From Phyto melanocephala (taxonomy: Eukaryota; Arthropoda; Insecta; Diptera; Rhinophoridae): DNA of 64,000 bases. The stretch spans positions 77,130,713 to 77,194,712 of the forward strand of contig OW799236.1 in assembly GCA_941918925.1 (NCBI GenBank). Reading direction: 5' to 3'. The notes beneath the pieces were generated by a model. The model ran no database searches, was not told the origin of the DNA, and worked only from the letters and a program-made list of their open reading frames with translations. The position numbers were made by a program, and so were the translations under genes. Shown one piece after another: positions 59,975-64,000 of the stretch (position 1 is its first letter; each line of letters opens with the position of its first letter).

Positions 59975-60880
59975 AAAGAATTTGGGCATAAGCCCAAAAA
60001 TTATACACTGGCTATATACGAGAATGTTGCCATCGATTCTAATGTATGTTTTTATAGTGCGGTGGACGTTTTTAAAAATGAAAATTAATATAAAACCTTC
60101 TCAAAAGCTCCAAAGACAGTACTCAATTAGTAGATGTAGTTCCTCTGCTATTGGAAATATACTATCAATTCGGCAGAGTAAAGCATATATGAAGCAGCTT
60201 TGCCCGCTACTAGATTAATGGCAATGGGTGAATAACTGATGAGAGACCAAAGAATAGTTCATACCTTACCGATGAGAAATATCACAGCTGTAGCTTGTGA
60301 CAAAATTCCAACTAGATATGAGAGCTTTAAATACACTACCATATTACCAAAGGAAAGAGAATGAACTAAAGTGATTATGGTGATTAGGCGTCGACCTTTA
60401 TATGGAAGAATTGAAGGTTTGTAATCAAATTGAAATAAACTAAAGCAACGGTAAAAACATCCGTCTTAGAGATCACAATTTTTCCAGGCTAAGATTATGG
60501 CAATTTTAAAAGTCAATTAATTAATAAGGGACATGAATAACAAATAATAATTATTAAAAACTAAACCCTTTTAGAGGTTTAGAAATGAACTGTAAGTTTG
60601 GATAATAGAAGAGTGAGAAAGTGACAAATACGGAAAGGAGCGAACATACTATGGGGTGACCCAAATCTTAAGAAAACGAAGGAGACTCCAAAACTAAATT
60701 GGGCAACAGTATCGAAATTAACGAGTGTAATAACAAGTCATATGAAGATGAAAAACGACATGCGAAGAATAGAAGAATACTTTGGAATACCATTTTTGTC
60801 AATGTCCTCTGTTTTAACGTATTAGATACGAAAGCTTCTATATTGACACTACGCCGAATTTGAAACCTCTAATGAATTGA
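59975..60880 (+). pseudogene. Decayed LINE 3' part (reverse-transcriptase tail to C-terminal region)
   Basis: LGISPKIIHWLYTRMLPSIL followed by MYVFIVRWTFLKMKINIKPS and LQKLQR resembles the WGLxPKxxxWLY...ILxYGxxVWW...LQKxQR region after the RT domain in I/LOA/R1-group LINEs. Farther on (about 60680-60770) LNWATVSKLTSVITSHMKM resembles the LTGxITGHC segment before the C-terminal knuckle. Frame changes and stops are frequent. It is probably of the same broad lineage as the fragment at position 1. Confidence 0.55.
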
Positions 60881-61070
60881 AATAGGGACTGCATTTTGTG
60901 TGAAACGAGGGTCTTTTTGGAGAATTTTTCTTTAATGTTTAGAATGCAGATTACATCAGTTGTGTATTCAGTAAACTCGCAGAAACGTGAACTAATTTTT
61001 ACCAATGGTGTTCACGTTTTCAATTTTGTTCACGTTTTAGATTGCATTTTTTCTATAACATATTTTATTT

Positions 61071-62305
61071 TATTCTATTCTATTCTATTCTATTCTATTC
61101 TATTCTATTCTATTCTATTCTATTCTATTCTATTCTATTCTATTCTATTCTATTCTATTCTATTCTATTCTATTCTATTCTATTCTATTCTATTCTATTC
61201 TATTCTATTCTATTCTATTCTATTCTATTCTATTCTATTCTATTCTATTCTATTCTATTCTATTCTATTCTATTCTATTCTATTCTATTCTATTCTATTC
61301 TATTCTATTCTATTCTATTCTATTCTATTCTATTCTATTCTATTCTATTCTATTCTATTCTATTCTATTCTATTCTATTCTATTCTATTCTATTCTATTC
61401 TATTCTATTCTATTCTATTCTATTCTATTCTATTCTATTCTATTCTATTCTATTCTATTCTATTCTATTCTATTCTATTCTATTCTATTCTATTCTATTC
61501 TATTCTATTCTATTCTATTCTATTCTATTCTATTCTATTCTATTCTATTCTATTCTATTCTATTCTATTCTATTCTATTCTATTCTATTCTATTCTATTC
61601 TATTCTATTCTATTCTATTCTATTCTATTCTATTCTATTCTATTCTATTCTATTCTATTCTATTCTATTCTATTCTATTCTATTCTATTCTATTCTATTC
61701 TATTCTATTCTATTCTATTCTATTCTATTCTATTCTATTCTATTCTATTCTATTCTATTCTATTCTATTCTATTCTATTCTATTCTATTCTATTCTATTC
61801 TATTCTATTCTATTCTATTCTATTCTATTCTATTCTATTCTATTCTATTCTATTCTATTCTATTCTATTCTATTCTATTCTATTCTATTCTATTCTATTC
61901 TATTCTATTCTATTCTATTCTATTCTATTCTATTCTATTCTATTCTATTCTATTCTATTCTATTCTATTCTATTCTATTCTATTCTATTCTATTCTATTC
62001 TATTCTATTCTATTCTATTCTATTCTATTCTATTCTATTCTATTCTATTCTATTCTATTCTATTCTATTCTATTCTATTCTATTCTATTCTATTCTATTC
62101 TATTCTATTCTATTCTATTCTATTCTATTCTATTCTATTCTATTCTATTCTATTCTATTCTATTCTATTCTATTCTATTCTATTCTATTCTATTCTATTC
62201 TATTCTATTCTATTCTATTCTATTCTATTCTATTCTATTCTATTCTATTCTATTCTATTCTATTCTATTCTATTCTATTCTATTCTATTCTATTCTATTC
62301 TATTC
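61071..62305 (+). repeat. Pure (TATTC)247 pentanucleotide microsatellite, 1,235 bp
   Basis: 247 consecutive TATTC units without a single interruption, preceded by the imperfect seed TATTTTATTT at 61061-61070. All three plus frames are open and translate as repeating FYSIL, so the long open frames at 60896-62341 are artefacts. Confidence 0.99.
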
Positions 62306-62439
62306 TATGTACGTTGTTTTCATAAAACATGTCTTGATTGAACTTTTTGTAAGTTTCTGCCATATTTTAATGTACTACATAGCTATTACGGTTTGCAAAA
62401 GGGTTTTTAATATACTTATTTCTCAATTATTTATTGAAT

Positions 62440-62760
62440 TCACCAAAAATAGAGGTTTAGCATGGTTATTTTCCTTAATTTGATTGTGCAATTCAATAGC
62501 TCCCTTTTAATCATAATGCCGCTAACCGGTAGGTTTTTATTCCGAAGTTTGGTAAACCATTTGTACCGAGATTTTTCTATTTTTGGAAGCTCCGAAGTAT
62601 GCAGTGTTTTCCGTTTTCCAGGACCCGAAAATGTATTATTAACGCATTTTGAAATTGCATCTTTATTGTTTCTTGTTGAACAAATCGTCGATTCGGCGAC
62701 ATTATAACTTTTCGACACATATTCTTGAAGATTTAACACTTTTGGTTTTTTGTTAGACAT
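62440..62760 (-). pseudogene. pogo/Tigger-like transposase N-terminal fragment
   Basis: MSNKKPKVLNLQEYVSKSYN, then VAESTICSTRNNKDAIS is the first helix-turn-helix, apparently with about a dozen residues deleted inside it. KRKTLHTSELPKIEKSRYKW, then FTKLRNKNLPVSGIMI is the second (CENP-B-type) DNA-binding domain. After LRKITML the homology stops; no DDD catalytic domain. The TATTC array starts 135 bp beyond the end of the frame. Confidence 0.78.
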
Positions 62761-63027
62761 ATTTTCAATAAAAATATTTTTAGAGATCTCTTGTTTATAT
62801 TATTTATATACCTATATGTATAGTCAGTACAGAGAGATGCTTCCAGTAGAGCTGCCGCATTAATACTAAAGCTACTTATCATGCAACAAAAGTTGTTTAA
62901 AACAAACTACGAAATTCTTTTGCGGGGAATCCCAAAAATTTTAAATAAGCTTACAAAATTGAATTTTAACTTTCGATAAAAGTTCACGTTTTAGAGTCTT
63001 CAGCCTTTGTTCATGTTTACAACGTAG

Positions 63028-63720
63028 ATATTTCAATATAGTCTTTTATTATTCCAAAATCTTTATTCATAGAGAAATTATATTTATTTAAGATAAAGCC
63101 TTATATGGGAGATGGGCGTAAAAGTAGGCGTGTCATATTTATTTTCTTTAAGTACAAAGCCTTTGACCAAGAAGCAATGTTTGCAAAATCATACATCTAA
63201 TTTTGTAAGTTTTACTACGTTTTTAATTTGTATACCAAAAAATACACTGTGCGGTATGAATTTTCATATATTTTGATCCATAACTTTCTTTCTTGGTGCA
63301 TATATTTAAACAATTTTCAAGGAAAAATAGTTTTTTTACTCAGGAAATAAATATACATTCGAAATTTCATCGCTATACGTTAATGTGTTTGGACACATTT
63401 GCATTTTATTCGATGTTGGAAGGTCATGGTTTTTTTGGCCTACTCTTGCATTACAAAATATTACTCTTTTTCTAATATTATGATTTAGCCCATTTTTAAT
63501 AAATATTCTGGCAAAATTTGAGCCCTTAGCTCAAATCCGACCTCTATCGTGCTTTCAACAGACGGACAGACGGACCGACATATCTAGATCGTCATAAAAT
63601 CAAGCCCCGATTCAGAATATATATACTTTATGGAGTCTAAAAAGGATATTTCAATGTGTTACAAACGGAATGATAAAATGAATATACCCCCACCATTTTT
63701 TTGATGGCGGGTATAAAAAA
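63028..63720 (-). mobile_element. Interspersed hairpin-ended element, copy H8 (minus orientation)
   Basis: The right end carries the head hairpin TATACCCCCACCAT...ATGGCGGGTATA (63683-63715). On the minus strand TCATTCCGTTTGTAACACA, ATAAAGTATATATATTC, GTCCGTCTGTCCGTCTGTTG and AGCACGATAGAGGTCGG follow. The interior matches 42958-43310 in inverse. The left end holds part of one 288-bp unit (TTTTGGAATAATAAAAGAC) and stops at 63028. Confidence 0.7.
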
Positions 63721-64000
63721 AAAATAAAAAGTCAAATGAATATTATAAAATTTGATATCTTTCAGTAGTTTGAAAACAATTACACGGAAGTAAAAAATTT
63801 GAATTTCAGTTCCTTAAACTAAAGTCTTCAATTGACAATAAGTTTGTCTGCTTTAGTTCTAAAACTTTTCATTAAGTACAATCCTTCATAATGTTTCTAT
63901 AGGGTATAATTTTAACAAACAAATATGTAGTCAATACCATCATTAATGCCAAATATTGTAAATAAAAATAAATTATCGATTTCAACATCATAATCATCAT
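63721..64000. other. Non-coding end of window
   Basis: AT-rich; nothing recognised. Confidence 0.5.

Larger units (their letters stand above)
60958..63026 (-). mobile_element. Candidate pogo-like element containing the TATTC array
   Basis: GTTCACGTTTT lies at 61010, 61028 and 62982, a variant GTTCATGTTTA at 63009, and the inverse AAACGTGAAC at 60983. These flank the transposase remnant and the array and look like subterminal repeats. No convincing TIR or TA duplication was found, so the limits are provisional. Confidence 0.35.

Noticed and set aside
60896..62341. Long open frames of 427-481 codons with repeating FYSIL
   Set aside because: Pure translation of the TATTC microsatellite; no stop is possible in any plus frame of that pentamer.
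1..64000. tRNA, rRNA or host coding exons
   Set aside because: No cloverleaf-type A/B boxes, rRNA-like blocks, or spliced frames with host-protein homology were recognised on either strand by eye.

Overview
The window looks like transposon-rich, non-coding nuclear DNA of a higher (cyclorrhaphan) fly. It is strongly AT-rich. It carries CR1-like, R1-like and RTE-like non-LTR retrotransposons, many decayed Tc1/mariner copies, hAT, Harbinger-like, pogo/Tigger-like and Helitron elements, and no prokaryotic features. The 'higher fly' call is inference from repeat types and base composition; species cannot be named. I found no host protein-coding exon, tRNA, rRNA or CRISPR array. The window is probably an intergenic region or part of a very large intron.

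Layout. 1-5 kb: a decayed RNase H-bearing LINE, a pogo/Tigger-like deletion derivative with exact TA duplication, and a decayed mariner-like transposase. 6-10 kb: an almost intact CR1-like LINE on the minus strand (PHD-finger ORF1; endonuclease/reverse transcriptase ORF2 with one homopolymer frameshift), inserted into an older interspersed element. 11-17 kb: two Harbinger-like MITEs, a GC-rich inverted-repeat element and a 123-bp near-perfect palindrome. 17.7-19.2 kb: an element with six copies of a 15-bp iteron around a decayed ORF. 21-28.5 kb: two hAT elements with 8-bp target duplications and a MITE nested in a MITE. 31-35.7 kb: decayed LINE and mariner pieces and a Helitron. 36.7-45.5 kb: a dense cluster with two inverted copies of a composite hAT MITE, a 37-bp-TIR iteron element, a catalytically dead R1-like LINE, a short hAT MITE, and a 288-bp x5 tandem array inside an interspersed element that also took a mariner deletion derivative. 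45.8-60.9 kb: hAT-like, RTE, mariner and Tc1 remnants. 61.07-62.3 kb: 247 uninterrupted TATTC units beside a pogo-like transposase remnant, then another copy of the interspersed family.

The genes do not form a pathway. Everything protein-like is transposon-derived, and only the CR1-like LINE looks close to functional. The points most worth following up are the pure TATTC array, the two iteron-bearing elements with CTG...CAG ends, the family with 5' and 3' hairpins and internal 288-bp repeats, and the inverted pair of composite hAT MITEs.
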